From: DATMXS01 sp050260275
GTDB lineage: Bacteria > Acidobacteriota > Terriglobia > Bryobacterales > Bryobacteraceae
Reading direction: 5' to 3'
DNA length: 15,907 nt
NCBI GenBank assembly: GCA_050260275.1
Contig: JBLNBX010000006.1
Span: 1-15,907 of the forward strand
Shown piece after piece: positions 1 through 7,697 of this stretch; position 1 is the first letter of the stretch, and each line of letters begins with the position of its first letter. Below the pieces are notes generated by a model. That model made no database searches. It saw only the letters and a program-made list of their open reading frames with translations, and was not told the DNA's origin. Both the position numbers and the translations under genes were made by a program.

Positions 1-1
1 G

Positions 2-145
2 GCTTTCGCGGCGGTCATCGGGCCTCTGGTAGAGGTGCCGGTGCTGATAGCGCTCGTGAACGTTTCGCTAAGATTCCGGAAGTACTTCCCGGAAGCTACT
101 CGAACACCGTCCCGACAGGGACAACCCGCACGTTCTCGGGCTTGA
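2..145 (+). CDS. ACR3-type arsenite efflux permease, C-terminal end (partial)
   Basis: Only the last 47 codons are in the window; the gene begins upstream. Reading frame 2 encodes AFAAVIGPLVEVPVLIALVN followed by a basic stretch (SLRFRKYF), then TGA at 143-145. From memory of the family, 'VIGPLVEVPVLI.LVN' near the end of the last membrane helix is characteristic of ACR3-family arsenite permeases, which export As(III) across the inner membrane. The final ~18 residues (PEATRTPSRQGQ...) look non-conserved and are encoded antisense to the end of the convergent M16 peptidase gene, a 50-base tail-to-tail overlap. Family assignment rests on this short but distinctive tail. Other ars genes, if present, would lie to the left, outside the window. 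Confidence 0.75.
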   Translation, partial: AFAAVIGPLVEVPVLIALVNVSLRFRKYFPEATRTPSRQGQPARSRA

Positions 146-1577
146 TGTCGAGCTTCCAGCGCTCGACGATCTTGTCCTCTCTCGTGATCTCTTCCGGCTT
201 CGGCGAGTTGTACTTCATCGGCGAGGGATCGTTCGAGATCAGCTTCTCCGCAAACGCCTTCGCATTGTCGGTGACCACAACGATGTCGAGGTCCGTTGTG
301 CGCAGGTGCTTGCGGATGGCCCGGTTCACGTCCTCGCGCGTCAGCTTCGCGAGGGCGTTGCGGACGTACTCCGTGTACGCCGGAATGCCGTACCAGTTGC
401 TGTCGATGAGGTAGCCCAACTCGGCGCTTTTTGTGCTGGTGAGCAGGTTGACGTATTTCGATACGAACGTGCGCGAGCGCTCGAACGACTCTTCATCCAG
501 ACCGTTCCTGACGAGGTTGTCCAACTCGTACATAGCGAGCCTCAAGGCGAAGTGGGCTGTCGAGGGCTCCACCGGCCGGATCCACATCTGGAAGATCTGC
601 TGCCGCCGCGCCAGGTTCGGGTCGGGCTCGAACTGGAACATGCCGCGCGGGAAGTACTCGATATACGAGTAGTCACCGTAGTTGAGGCCGCGCAGTTCGC
701 GCATGCGCGTGTACAAGCGGCCGCCGCTGATGCGGTGCTGCCCGAAGTAGGACGATGCAACCAGCAGCGCCGGAAAGTCCGGATCCCCGCGCCTGACGTC
801 GATGGGGAAACCGATCGAGTACGCGACAGAACGCGTGGGCTTGTCCACGATCGTCACGCGCAGGCCCTTCGCCCGCTTCGGCTGAGGTAGCGCAACGGCA
901 TCGGCTTTGCCCTGCGGCAGCGCGGCGAAATCTTTCTTGACCTTCTCCAGAAACTCAGGCGGGTATCCGCCCGCCAGCCCGATGATGAGGTTCGCCTGCG
1001 TGTAGTGCTGCTTATAGAAGGCCTTCAGGTCGGCCACTGTCAGTTTCTGAAGCGACGAAACCGTGCCCACGTTGTTCCAGCCATACGGATGCCCGGCGTA
1101 GATGGTGTTATAGAGCACCTCCTTGCCGAGTTCCTCGTCGTTGTTGCCACGGAGCGACACGCGGAGATAGTTGATGGCGTCGTCGCGCAGCCGCACGAAA
1201 TCGTCCTCGCGCCAGCCTGGGTCGAGCAGCATCGCGCGGAACAGCGAGTAGAACTTCTCCAGGTTGTCGATGTGCGTGGTTCCGTAGAACGTCGTCATCT
1301 CCTTGTCAACCTGGCTGGAAACGCGAGTCGCCATGGGGAACATGGCATCGACGATCTGGTTATACGTCATCTGGCGCGTGCCGCCTTCGGCGAGCATGGC
1401 GGCTGTCAGCGCCGCGGTTCCGGGCTTTCCGGCGGGGTCGGACGCCGCGCCGGTGCGGAACACGATCCGGAACGTCACGAGCGGGCTTTCGCCCGGAAGC
1501 GCCACTGTTTGGGGGGCTGGCGCCTGCGCGGCGGCGAGCGCGGATATAAGCAATGGAGCTGCCAGGAGCTTTCTCAC
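96..1577 (-). CDS. M16 peptidase family protein, inactive partner subunit, secreted
   Basis: 493 residues, GTG start at 1577-1575 with a good ribosome site (GGGAGGTGG) just upstream inside the end of the preceding gene; the GTGA start overlaps the neighbour's TGA by 4 bases, so translation is coupled. Residues 1-18 form a signal peptide (MRKLLAAPLLISALAAAQA). The protein has the M16 two-domain layout, but where the catalytic partner has HFFEH this one has ALTAA (residues 56-60), so all three zinc/catalytic residues are alanine. The second half keeps MRELRGLNYG (around residue 290), matching the R/Y substrate-binding motif of non-catalytic M16 halves. By analogy with known bacterial M16B heterodimers, it probably pairs with the adjacent HxxEH subunit to degrade peptides in the periplasm. 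The pairing is inferred from gene order and complementary motifs. Confidence 0.9.
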   Translation of the reverse strand: MRKLLAAPLLISALAAAQAPAPQTVALPGESPLVTFRIVFRTGAASDPAGKPGTAALTAAMLAEGGTRQMTYNQIVDAMFPMATRVSSQVDKEMTTFYGTTHIDNLEKFYSLFRAMLLDPGWREDDFVRLRDDAINYLRVSLRGNNDEELGKEVLYNTIYAGHPYGWNNVGTVSSLQKLTVADLKAFYKQHYTQANLIIGLAGGYPPEFLEKVKKDFAALPQGKADAVALPQPKRAKGLRVTIVDKPTRSVAYSIGFPIDVRRGDPDFPALLVASSYFGQHRISGGRLYTRMRELRGLNYGDYSYIEYFPRGMFQFEPDPNLARRQQIFQMWIRPVEPSTAHFALRLAMYELDNLVRNGLDEESFERSRTFVSKYVNLLTSTKSAELGYLIDSNWYGIPAYTEYVRNALAKLTREDVNRAIRKHLRTTDLDIVVVTDNAKAFAEKLISNDPSPMKYNSPKPEEITREDKIVERWKLDIKPENVRVVPVGTVFE

Positions 1578-2908
1578 TTGCCACCTCCCGTGAGTGTCAC
1601 GATGGTTCGCGCGTCGTCCGTGAAATACATCCGCGCCACGTTCTGGATGTCCTCCGGGGTGATGCTGTCGTAGATCTCATACACGCGGTTGATGGTCTCC
1701 GGTGTGCGGCGCAGCGCCACGAAGGGAGCAACAGTGGCGGCGACGGCCTCGCTGTTATCCATGCTGAGCGCGAAGCTGTACCGCAGGTGGTCCTTGACGG
1801 CCTGGAGCTTCGCCGCGTCAACGGGCTTCTCCTTGAACGACGCCAGCGTGGCGAGCACGTCCTTGCGCACCGAATCCATCGACTCCGGCTTCTTCAGGCG
1901 CGCCAGGATCGTGAACAGGTAGGGATCCATCCGGTTCGGGTTGTCCGCCCCGAACGCGTCCACGCTCTGGTCCCGGATGACGAGCTTCTGGTACAGCTCC
2001 GAAGTGGACGAAAAACCGAGGTATGCGATAAGGTCGAGCGCGGCCAAGTCTTTCTCCGTGTCGGAGTATGCCGGACCGCGGTACGCGATGGCCAGCCAGG
2101 GCAGCGTCGGCGTGGGCCACGCGATATGCTTCTCGCGCGGGCCGTTCTGCGGCGGCTCAGCGGGAATCTGCGCCTTGAACGTTCCTCGTTTCCAGCCGCC
2201 CCAGTGCTTCTCTACGAGCGCACGCGCCGTTCCCGGATCCACATCGCCCGCAATAACGATGGTGGTGTACTCGGGCCGGTACCAGCGGTTGAAGAACTCC
2301 TTGCTGTAGGCGTACTGGTTGGGCATGTCCTCTATGTCTTTGAGGAAGCCCATGGTGGTGTGCTTGTAGGTGTGCCTGTCGAAGGCAGTGTCGCGGAGGA
2401 CTTCGTAGAGCTTCTCACTGGGATCGGCGCTGTTCTTGTTGTACTCGCCCAGGATGGCGAGCGCCTCGGTGCGGAAGTCGGCCTCCGAGTAATCGAGGTT
2501 CTGAAAGCGGTCCGCCTCGAGCGCGAGCATGGTCCCGAGGTCTTCCTTAGAAAACGTCATGTGGTACACGGTGCGGTCGTCCGTCGTGTACGCGTTGGAT
2601 TTCGCGCCGGCACGCTTGAGCACATCCTCGTACTTCGCGGGCGGGTACGTCGGCGTGCCGCGAAACATCATGTGCTCGAAGAAGTGGGCGAATCCGCTCT
2701 TGCCGGGTTCCATCTCGTTACGCGAGCCTGCCGCAACGACGATGTACAAAGCCACGACGTTCGGATAGTCAGTCGGGATAGTGATCAGCCTCAGCCCGTT
2801 CGGGAAATCGTGCTGGTCGTACTTGTAGGGGAAAACTTTGCGCGGGACCGGGGCGGCCGTGGCCGCCAGCGCGGCGCCGCACAGTAAAGCCGTAAGTGCG
2901 CGCACCAT
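1574..2908 (-). CDS. M16 family zinc metallopeptidase, catalytic subunit, secreted
   Basis: 444 residues. An N-terminal signal peptide (MVRALTALLCGAALAATA) directs export. The inverted zinc motif HFFEH is at residues 75-79 (His75 and His79 zinc ligands, Glu78 general base), followed by the family-typical MMFRGTPTYPP, and a downstream glutamate in EALAILGEYNK (Glu149 or more likely Glu155) as third ligand. The second domain is present (FNRWYRPEYTTIVIAGDVD marks the inter-domain region) but lacks the clear RGLxY motif found in the partner, so the two proteins appear to split the functions. It lies 44 bases downstream of the amidase and overlaps the inactive subunit by 4 bases. No strong ribosome site precedes the ATG at 2908. 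Expected role: periplasmic oligopeptide degradation; substrate unknown. Confidence 0.93.
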   Translation of the reverse strand: MVRALTALLCGAALAATAAPVPRKVFPYKYDQHDFPNGLRLITIPTDYPNVVALYIVVAAGSRNEMEPGKSGFAHFFEHMMFRGTPTYPPAKYEDVLKRAGAKSNAYTTDDRTVYHMTFSKEDLGTMLALEADRFQNLDYSEADFRTEALAILGEYNKNSADPSEKLYEVLRDTAFDRHTYKHTTMGFLKDIEDMPNQYAYSKEFFNRWYRPEYTTIVIAGDVDPGTARALVEKHWGGWKRGTFKAQIPAEPPQNGPREKHIAWPTPTLPWLAIAYRGPAYSDTEKDLAALDLIAYLGFSSTSELYQKLVIRDQSVDAFGADNPNRMDPYLFTILARLKKPESMDSVRKDVLATLASFKEKPVDAAKLQAVKDHLRYSFALSMDNSEAVAATVAPFVALRRTPETINRVYEIYDSITPEDIQNVARMYFTDDARTIVTLTGGGK

Positions 2909-2952
2909 AGGAACAAACTACTGACGCGGCAGCGCGCTCCGCCGTTACGATT

Positions 2953-4353
2953 CTATGCTCCCGGAGGCGCGGGGAAAGGCCCTCGCGCTTCCTCAAGCTG
3001 TCTCCCGAGCGCCAGCAGCAATTCCTCTTCGTAAGGCCGCCCGATCAACTGCACTCCCACCGGCAACCCGTCTTCGGTCATGTCGAACGGGATCACCAGG
3101 GCCGGCAGTCCGAGCAGGTTCGCGGCGTACAGCGGGACCATCGCTTCGAAAAGGCCAATCTCACGGGCGCCGGCGCGCCACACGCGCTCGCGGTGCCGGA
3201 ACGCCGTTACGCCGCAGGCGGGCCAGAGCAGCACGCGATGGCCGCCCATCTGCCTGACGAATGAGGCGCGCATGGCGTCCCGCGCGGCCATGTTCTCAAG
3301 TACGTCGTGAAGCGTGGGCTCGGGCAGTTCGAGCGCCTGGTACATCAGTTCGGTGCCGGTCCAGTGCGCGTCCTGTTCGCGGCCAGCGATCATCGACTGC
3401 AGTTCGCGCGCGGGCAGTATAGAGAAGAAGAACTGCCACACTCGCGGCACGCGCTCCATCCCGAGAGGGTGGAAAGGCTCCACGGGAATGCCGATCTCTT
3501 CGAGTTTTGCGGCGGCTTTGTGCACCGCGGCGCGCGCGGCGTCCTGCACGGGCGTTTCGTAGAACTGTTCCCACACGCCGGCGCGCAGGCCGCTCGGCGT
3601 GGGCTCCTGGAGAGGCACCGGCGCGGAGAACGGATCGTCGGGATCGTGACAGGCAACCACCTCGAAGAGCGCCTGCACGTCGCGCACGTTGCGCGCCATC
3701 GGTCCGCCGACGCCAAGCAGCCCGCCCGGATGGGTGATCTCCGGGAAATGCCCGGCGCAGGGAACGCGTCCCGGCGTGGGCTTCAGCCCCGCAATCCCGC
3801 TGAAGTGCGCGGGAACGCGGATGGAGCCGCCGCCGTCGCTGCCCATACCGCCAGGCGAGCAGAACGATGAGATGGCCGCTGCTTCGCCCCCGCTCGAGCC
3901 GCCAGGCGTACGCTCGGCGTTCCACGCGTTGTTCGTGCGGCCGGTGATGTAGTTGTCGGTTTCCCAGTTGTAAAGGAACTCGGGCGTGTTGGTCTTCCCG
4001 AGAAAGATGGCGCCGGCCGCCCGCAGCCGCCGGACGGGAGACGAATCATCTGCGGCCCGATGGCCAAGCCGGAAGCGGCTGCCGCAGAGCGTGGGTTTGC
4101 CAGCGATGTCAAAGCTGTCCTTGATGGTGAGCGGAACGCCGTGCAGCGGGCCAAGCTCCTCGCCGCGCATCACGGCCGATTCCGCCTGTTTCGCGGCCTC
4201 GCGCGCTTCGTCCGCAAAGATATCGACGAAAGCGTTCAGGCGCGGATTCATGCGTTCGATCTGCCGCAGGTGCGCGTCTACGAGTTCGACGGGCGATACC
4301 CGGCGCGCGCGCACGCACGCGGCCATTTCGGATAGCGAGAGCCTGTTTGGCAT
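2953..4353 (-). CDS. Amidase signature family enzyme (GatA-like amidase)
   Basis: 466 residues, ATG at 4353-4351. The signature Ser-cisSer-Lys triad is intact: Lys78 (PLTIKDSFD), cis-Ser153 (PGGSSGGEAAA) and nucleophile Ser177 (GSDGGGSIRVPA), with the usual 24-residue gap between the two serines; GIAGLKPTPGR follows. The enzyme hydrolyses carboxamides; substrate cannot be told from sequence. No neighbouring gatB or gatC and no signal peptide were seen, so a free-standing cytoplasmic amidase is more likely than the GatCAB subunit. The frame stays open to 5019, but that part runs antisense through moeA, and the conserved family N-terminus (MPNRLSLSEMAACVRAR) starts at 4353. TATATT lies 7 bases before the ATG. 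The two M16 genes follow on the same strand. Confidence 0.93.
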   Translation of the reverse strand: MPNRLSLSEMAACVRARRVSPVELVDAHLRQIERMNPRLNAFVDIFADEAREAAKQAESAVMRGEELGPLHGVPLTIKDSFDIAGKPTLCGSRFRLGHRAADDSSPVRRLRAAGAIFLGKTNTPEFLYNWETDNYITGRTNNAWNAERTPGGSSGGEAAAISSFCSPGGMGSDGGGSIRVPAHFSGIAGLKPTPGRVPCAGHFPEITHPGGLLGVGGPMARNVRDVQALFEVVACHDPDDPFSAPVPLQEPTPSGLRAGVWEQFYETPVQDAARAAVHKAAAKLEEIGIPVEPFHPLGMERVPRVWQFFFSILPARELQSMIAGREQDAHWTGTELMYQALELPEPTLHDVLENMAARDAMRASFVRQMGGHRVLLWPACGVTAFRHRERVWRAGAREIGLFEAMVPLYAANLLGLPALVIPFDMTEDGLPVGVQLIGRPYEEELLLALGRQLEEARGPFPAPPGA

Positions 4354-4360
4354 ACCTAGG

Positions 4361-4366
4361 AATATA
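4361..4366 (-). promoter_or_regulatory. Candidate -10 element of the amidase gene
   Basis: TATATT on the - strand (5 of 6 to TATAAT), ending 7 bases before the amidase ATG, so the transcript would begin at or next to the start codon. The -35 is unclear: TTGCGC sits 15 bases upstream of the hexamer, a little too close. The hexamer is in the short divergent gap with moeA. Confidence 0.45.
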
Positions 4367-4410
4367 TGACGGCTTTGCGCGGCGCAACGGGTAAACTGGA
4401 GGTCAGCCGC

Positions 4411-5601
4411 ATGCCCACGATGACATTCGAGGAAGCGCGCGCGTGCGTCATCGAGCAGGTGACAAAGCTGCGCCCGGCGCCTTCGCGCGAGGTTGTGCCG
4501 CTCGATGAAGCCGCGGGGCGCGTGCTCGCGGAGGCCATCGCCGCCGACCGCGACTATCCCGCCACGGCTCGTTCCCTTCGCGACGGCTACGCAGTGCGCG
4601 CGGCGGACACGCCGGGGCGGCTTCGGGTCATCGGAGAAGTGCGCGCGGGCGAGTTCCTCGGGCGCCGCATCGAAGCGGGCGAATGCGCCTCCATCATGAC
4701 CGGTGCGCCCGTGCCGGACGGCGCGGACAGCGTAGTCATGATCGAGCACACTGAGCGCGACGGAGACGTGGTCACGGTGCCCTCGGCGGAATCGGGGCAG
4801 TTCGTCAACCGGCGAGCGGCCGAAGCCCGCGAAGGCGATGTGCTGATCGAGCCGGGCCGCCGCATCGGATACGGCGAGATTGCGCTGCTGGCGGCGGTTG
4901 GCAGAACGGCTGTAGAGGTCTTCGCGCGCCCGCTTGTCGCGATCATCCCCACCGGTGACGAGGTTATCGAGATCGATCAGCGGCCGCTTCCGAACCAGGT
5001 GCGCAACAGCAACGCGCATTCGCTCGCGGCCCAGGTGCGCGCCGCAGGCGGAATCCCGCAGGTGCTGCCCATAGCGCGCGACATGCGCGAGGCCACGCGC
5101 GAGTTGATCGAGCGCGGCCTGGAGGCGGACCTGCTGCTCGTCTCCGGCGGCGTGTCGGCAGGTAAGTACGACATTGTGGAAGACGCGCTGGCCTCGCTCG
5201 GCGCGCAGTTCTACTTCGACCGCGTGCTCATCCAGCCGGGGCAGCCACTCGTGTTCGGGCGCGCGCGCGACAAGTTCTTTTTCGGAATGCCGGGCAACCC
5301 CGCGTCCACCATGGTGACCTTCAGGGTATTCGCGCGCGCCACGCTGGAACTGCTGGGCGGTGCGTGCGAGACCGCGCTCCCGCTAACGCTCGCGCGCCTG
5401 ACCGGAGACTTCCGCCACAAGCCGGGCCTCACGCGTTTTCTTCCGGCGCGGCTCTCGGACAGCGGCGCGGAAGTGACGCCGGTGCCCTGGCGCGGGTCGA
5501 GCGATATTCCTTCCGTGGTGCGCGCGAACGCATTTCTCGTAGCCGAGGCCGCGCGCGAATCGTGGAGCGCCGGCGAACTCATCCGGGTGCTTATGAAATG
5601 A
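4411..5601 (+). CDS. moeA: Molybdopterin molybdenumtransferase MoeA
   Basis: 396 residues. Start chosen at ATG 4411 because GGAGG (4398-4402) sits 8 bases upstream and the family N-terminus begins here (MPTMTFEEARACV); an upstream in-frame ATG at 4366 lacks a ribosome site. MoeA inserts molybdate into adenylylated molybdopterin to give active molybdenum cofactor. Family motifs in order: SLRDGYAV (substrate-site Asp-Gly-Tyr), ASIMTGAPVPDGADSVVMIE, IIPTGDEVIE, NSNAHSLAAQVRAAGG, LLLVSGGVSAGKYD, IQPGQPLVFG and FGMPGNPAS, ending with the small MoeA C-terminal domain. Length is normal. The usual acidic residue after SGGVSxG is Lys here, a minor variation. The stop overlaps the moaC start (ATGA), and mogA follows, so this is a cofactor operon. 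Confidence 0.97.
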   Translation: MPTMTFEEARACVIEQVTKLRPAPSREVVPLDEAAGRVLAEAIAADRDYPATARSLRDGYAVRAADTPGRLRVIGEVRAGEFLGRRIEAGECASIMTGAPVPDGADSVVMIEHTERDGDVVTVPSAESGQFVNRRAAEAREGDVLIEPGRRIGYGEIALLAAVGRTAVEVFARPLVAIIPTGDEVIEIDQRPLPNQVRNSNAHSLAAQVRAAGGIPQVLPIARDMREATRELIERGLEADLLLVSGGVSAGKYDIVEDALASLGAQFYFDRVLIQPGQPLVFGRARDKFFFGMPGNPASTMVTFRVFARATLELLGGACETALPLTLARLTGDFRHKPGLTRFLPARLSDSGAEVTPVPWRGSSDIPSVVRANAFLVAEAARESWSAGELIRVLMK

Positions 5602-6062
5602 GCGAACTGTCGCACTTTGACAAGGCCGGCGCGCCGCGCATGGTGGACGTTTCCGGCAAGCAGCCCAGCGCAAGAACCGCGCGCGCGCACGCGTTCGTCC
5701 GCATGCGGCCGGAGGTGCTCGCGAAGCTGGCGGAGAATCCGAAGGGGAACCCGCTCGAGATCGCGCGCATTGCAGGCATCATGGCAGCGAAGCGGACCTC
5801 CGAACTCATCCCGCTGTGCCACCCGCTGATGCTCACGAGCGCCGATGCCGATGTCTCGATCGAGGCGGGAGGCGTACGGATAGTGACCACGGCCAGGACG
5901 CTGGCCGAGACCGGCGTCGAGATGGAGGCCCTCACGGCCGCAGCGGTCGCTGCGCTAACCGTGTACGACATGACGAAGGCCCTCGACAAGTCCATCGAGA
6001 TCCAGGACATATATCTGATCGAGAAAACCGGGGGAAAGAGCGGGGACTACAAACGAACATGA
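5598..6062 (+). CDS. moaC: Cyclic pyranopterin monophosphate synthase MoaC
   Basis: 154 residues, close to the family's usual ~160. MoaC converts the MoaA product 3',8-cyclo-GTP to cyclic pyranopterin monophosphate, the first tricyclic intermediate of molybdenum cofactor synthesis. The sequence follows E. coli MoaC closely: MVDVSGK near the N-terminus, Lys49 in the PKG turn (equivalent to E. coli Lys51), AAKRTSELIPLCHPLML (residues 63-79), GVEMEALTAAAVAALTVYDM and Asp124/Lys127 in YDMTKA (E. coli Asp128/Lys131), ending GGKSGDYK. Start ATG overlaps the moeA stop by 4 bases and the stop overlaps the mogA ATG by 4, so translation is coupled and no separate strong ribosome site is needed. The partner moaA is not in this window. 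Confidence 0.97.
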   Translation: MSELSHFDKAGAPRMVDVSGKQPSARTARAHAFVRMRPEVLAKLAENPKGNPLEIARIAGIMAAKRTSELIPLCHPLMLTSADADVSIEAGGVRIVTTARTLAETGVEMEALTAAAVAALTVYDMTKALDKSIEIQDIYLIEKTGGKSGDYKRT

Positions 6063-6550
6063 CAACAGCGGCAGTGCTCACCATCAGCGATTCGGTTTCT
6101 CAAGGCACGCGCGCCGACGCATCCGGACCGGCTGTGCGGCAGCGGCTGGAGCAGTTGGGCTGGTCGGTTGCCGCGATGGAAGTGGTGCCCGACGAGGAGG
6201 CCCTTATCGCCGCGCGCATCGCCACGCTGGCCGACGGAAACCAGGTTTCCGCCATCTTCACGACCGGCGGAACCGGACTGGCGGAGCGCGACGTCACGCC
6301 GGAGGCGACGCGGAGCGTGATCGACCGCGAGATCCCCGGCATAGGCGAATTGATGCGGGCCGAAGGGCGGAAGATCACGCCGATGGCGACGCTTTCGCGG
6401 GGCATCGCCGGGACGCGGGGGCGCGTTTTGATAGTGAACCTGCCGGGTTCGCCGAAGGGCGCGGTACAATCGCTCGATGCGATCATCGGCCTGGTGCCGC
6501 ATATTCTCGAGCTGCTACGCGGCAGCACAGGACACGCGGCGGGCGATTGA
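6059..6550 (+). CDS. mog: Molybdopterin adenylyltransferase, MogA/MoaB family
   Basis: 163 residues. The family binds molybdopterin and adenylylates it before MoeA inserts molybdate. Visible motifs: AAVLTISDSVSQGTRAD at the N-terminus, FTTGGTGLAERDVTPEAT (GGTG plus catalytic-site Asp) near residues 67-84, and VNLPGSPKGAVQSLDAI near the C-terminus. The ATG at 6059 overlaps the moaC TGA, completing moeA-moaC-mog. MogA and MoaB share this fold and cannot be separated with certainty; the conserved TGGTG..RDVTPEA and adjacency to moeA support the adenylyltransferase role. Confidence 0.93.
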   Translation: MTTAAVLTISDSVSQGTRADASGPAVRQRLEQLGWSVAAMEVVPDEEALIAARIATLADGNQVSAIFTTGGTGLAERDVTPEATRSVIDREIPGIGELMRAEGRKITPMATLSRGIAGTRGRVLIVNLPGSPKGAVQSLDAIIGLVPHILELLRGSTGHAAGD

Positions 6551-6557
6551 CGCGCAG

Positions 6558-6563
6558 TATGAT
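6558..6563 (+). promoter_or_regulatory. Candidate -10 element of the VWFA-like gene
   Basis: TATGAT (5 of 6 to TATAAT) lies just after the mogA stop and 15 bases before the ATG at 6579, giving a leader of about 8-9 bases. No convincing -35 hexamer at the right distance; the gene may instead be read through from the mo-operon. Confidence 0.3.
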
Positions 6564-6578
6564 CGTGGTGGTAGAGCA

Positions 6579-7688
6579 ATGCGAAACGGGAAGACGCCAC
6601 AAACCGTCCAGATCATGATGGCACTAGTGCGTTCGTTCGCCGCCGTTCTCTTGCCTTGCGCGTTCCTGTTAGCGCAGGAGCAACCTACGCACGAGCAACC
6701 TACTTTTCGTACCGGCGTCAATATCGTGATTGCGCCCACGACGGTTACGGACCGCGACGGCAATTTCGTCGCCGGGCTCCACCCCAGCGATTTCCGCCTG
6801 ACCGACAATGGCAAGCTGCAGAAAATCGAGGTCACAACCGAGTACACACCCATCTCGCTCGTGATCGCGGTGCAAGCCAACGTTGGCGCGGAACCGGCGC
6901 TCAATACCGTGCGCAAGATCGGGCCCATGTTGCAACCGCTGGTTGTCGGCGAGCAGGGCGAGGTGGCGATACTTTCCTACGATCACCAGGTACAAGTTCT
7001 ACAGGACTTCACCTCCGACGCGGACAAACTCGAAGCCGCATTGCAGAAGCTGAAGCCGGGCAGTACGAGCGCGGTGATGAACGACGCCGTCATTCAGGCG
7101 TCGCGAATGCTAAGTAACCGGCCGCCGCAGCGCAGGCGCATCCTGCTGCTGATCGCGGAAGCGCGCGACATTGGCAGCGCGGCGAAGACGCGCCAGGCGC
7201 TTACGGACCTTCAGTTCGACAACGTGCTCGTCTACTCGGTTAACATGAACCGGCTAAAGAACACCGTGCTCGCCAAGTCGCCGCCGCCGCGGCCCGACCC
7301 GTTCCCGCCGGGCGCGCGCCCGGGCATCCCCGGCACTCCGAATCTGCCGAGCTACAGCGCGCACACGTACGGCCACGCGGGGAACTCGGCGAACTTCATC
7401 CCCATGTTCGTCGAGATCTTCAAGGCGACGAAAGCGATCTTCGTCGACAATCCGGTGGAAGTCTTCACGAAATGGACCGGCGGCAAGGAGCACGCATTCG
7501 CGAGCCAGCGCGACCTGGAGCGGGCGATCAACGAGATCGGCACGGAACTGCATTCGCAGTACGTCATCTCCTATGCGCCCAACAATCGCGATGAGGGCGG
7601 CTTCCACACCATCGAGGTGCTCGTCGACCGGCCCGGAGTGAAGGCGCGCACGCGCCCGGGCTACTGGGTCGCCGCACAGCCGAATTGA
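6579..7688 (+). CDS. VWFA-like secreted protein of the acidobacterial VWFA-related family
   Basis: 369 residues from ATG 6579; a start at 6615 (MMALVRSFAAVLLPCAFLLA) is an alternative that leaves only the signal peptide core. A cleavable signal peptide is followed by the family's N-terminal segment (FRTGVNIVIAPTTVTDRDG and FVAGLHPSDFRLTDNGKLQK), a VWFA-type alpha/beta region, a proline/glycine-rich insert (PPPRPDPFPPGARPG) and the typical C-terminal segment (HSQYVISYAPNN, then RPGVKARTRPGYW). These features match the family often multiplied in acidobacterial genomes, whose function is unknown; extracellular adhesion or protein binding is usually supposed. The metal-binding MIDAS motif (DxSxS) expected after the first strand is replaced by AVQANVGAE, so metal-dependent ligand binding is unlikely. 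It ends 9 bases from the end of convergent thrC. Confidence 0.88.
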   Translation: MRNGKTPQTVQIMMALVRSFAAVLLPCAFLLAQEQPTHEQPTFRTGVNIVIAPTTVTDRDGNFVAGLHPSDFRLTDNGKLQKIEVTTEYTPISLVIAVQANVGAEPALNTVRKIGPMLQPLVVGEQGEVAILSYDHQVQVLQDFTSDADKLEAALQKLKPGSTSAVMNDAVIQASRMLSNRPPQRRRILLLIAEARDIGSAAKTRQALTDLQFDNVLVYSVNMNRLKNTVLAKSPPPRPDPFPPGARPGIPGTPNLPSYSAHTYGHAGNSANFIPMFVEIFKATKAIFVDNPVEVFTKWTGGKEHAFASQRDLERAINEIGTELHSQYVISYAPNNRDEGGFHTIEVLVDRPGVKARTRPGYWVAAQPN

Positions 7689-7697
7689 CGTCGGCGG

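Noticed and set aside
1553..2887. 444-codon + strand open frame opposite the catalytic M16 gene
   Set aside because: Mirror frame of a well-supported gene; composition (Val, Arg, His rich) and no recognisable motif.
4392..4397. TAAACT as a -10 element for moeA
   Set aside because: A start 7 bases downstream would remove the good GGAGG ribosome site at 4398-4402, so the promoter is probably elsewhere.
4354..5019. 222-codon N-terminal extension of the amidase frame
   Set aside because: It is antisense to moeA, is rich in Arg, Ala and His as typical of shadow frames in GC-rich DNA, and the family N-terminus begins at 4353.
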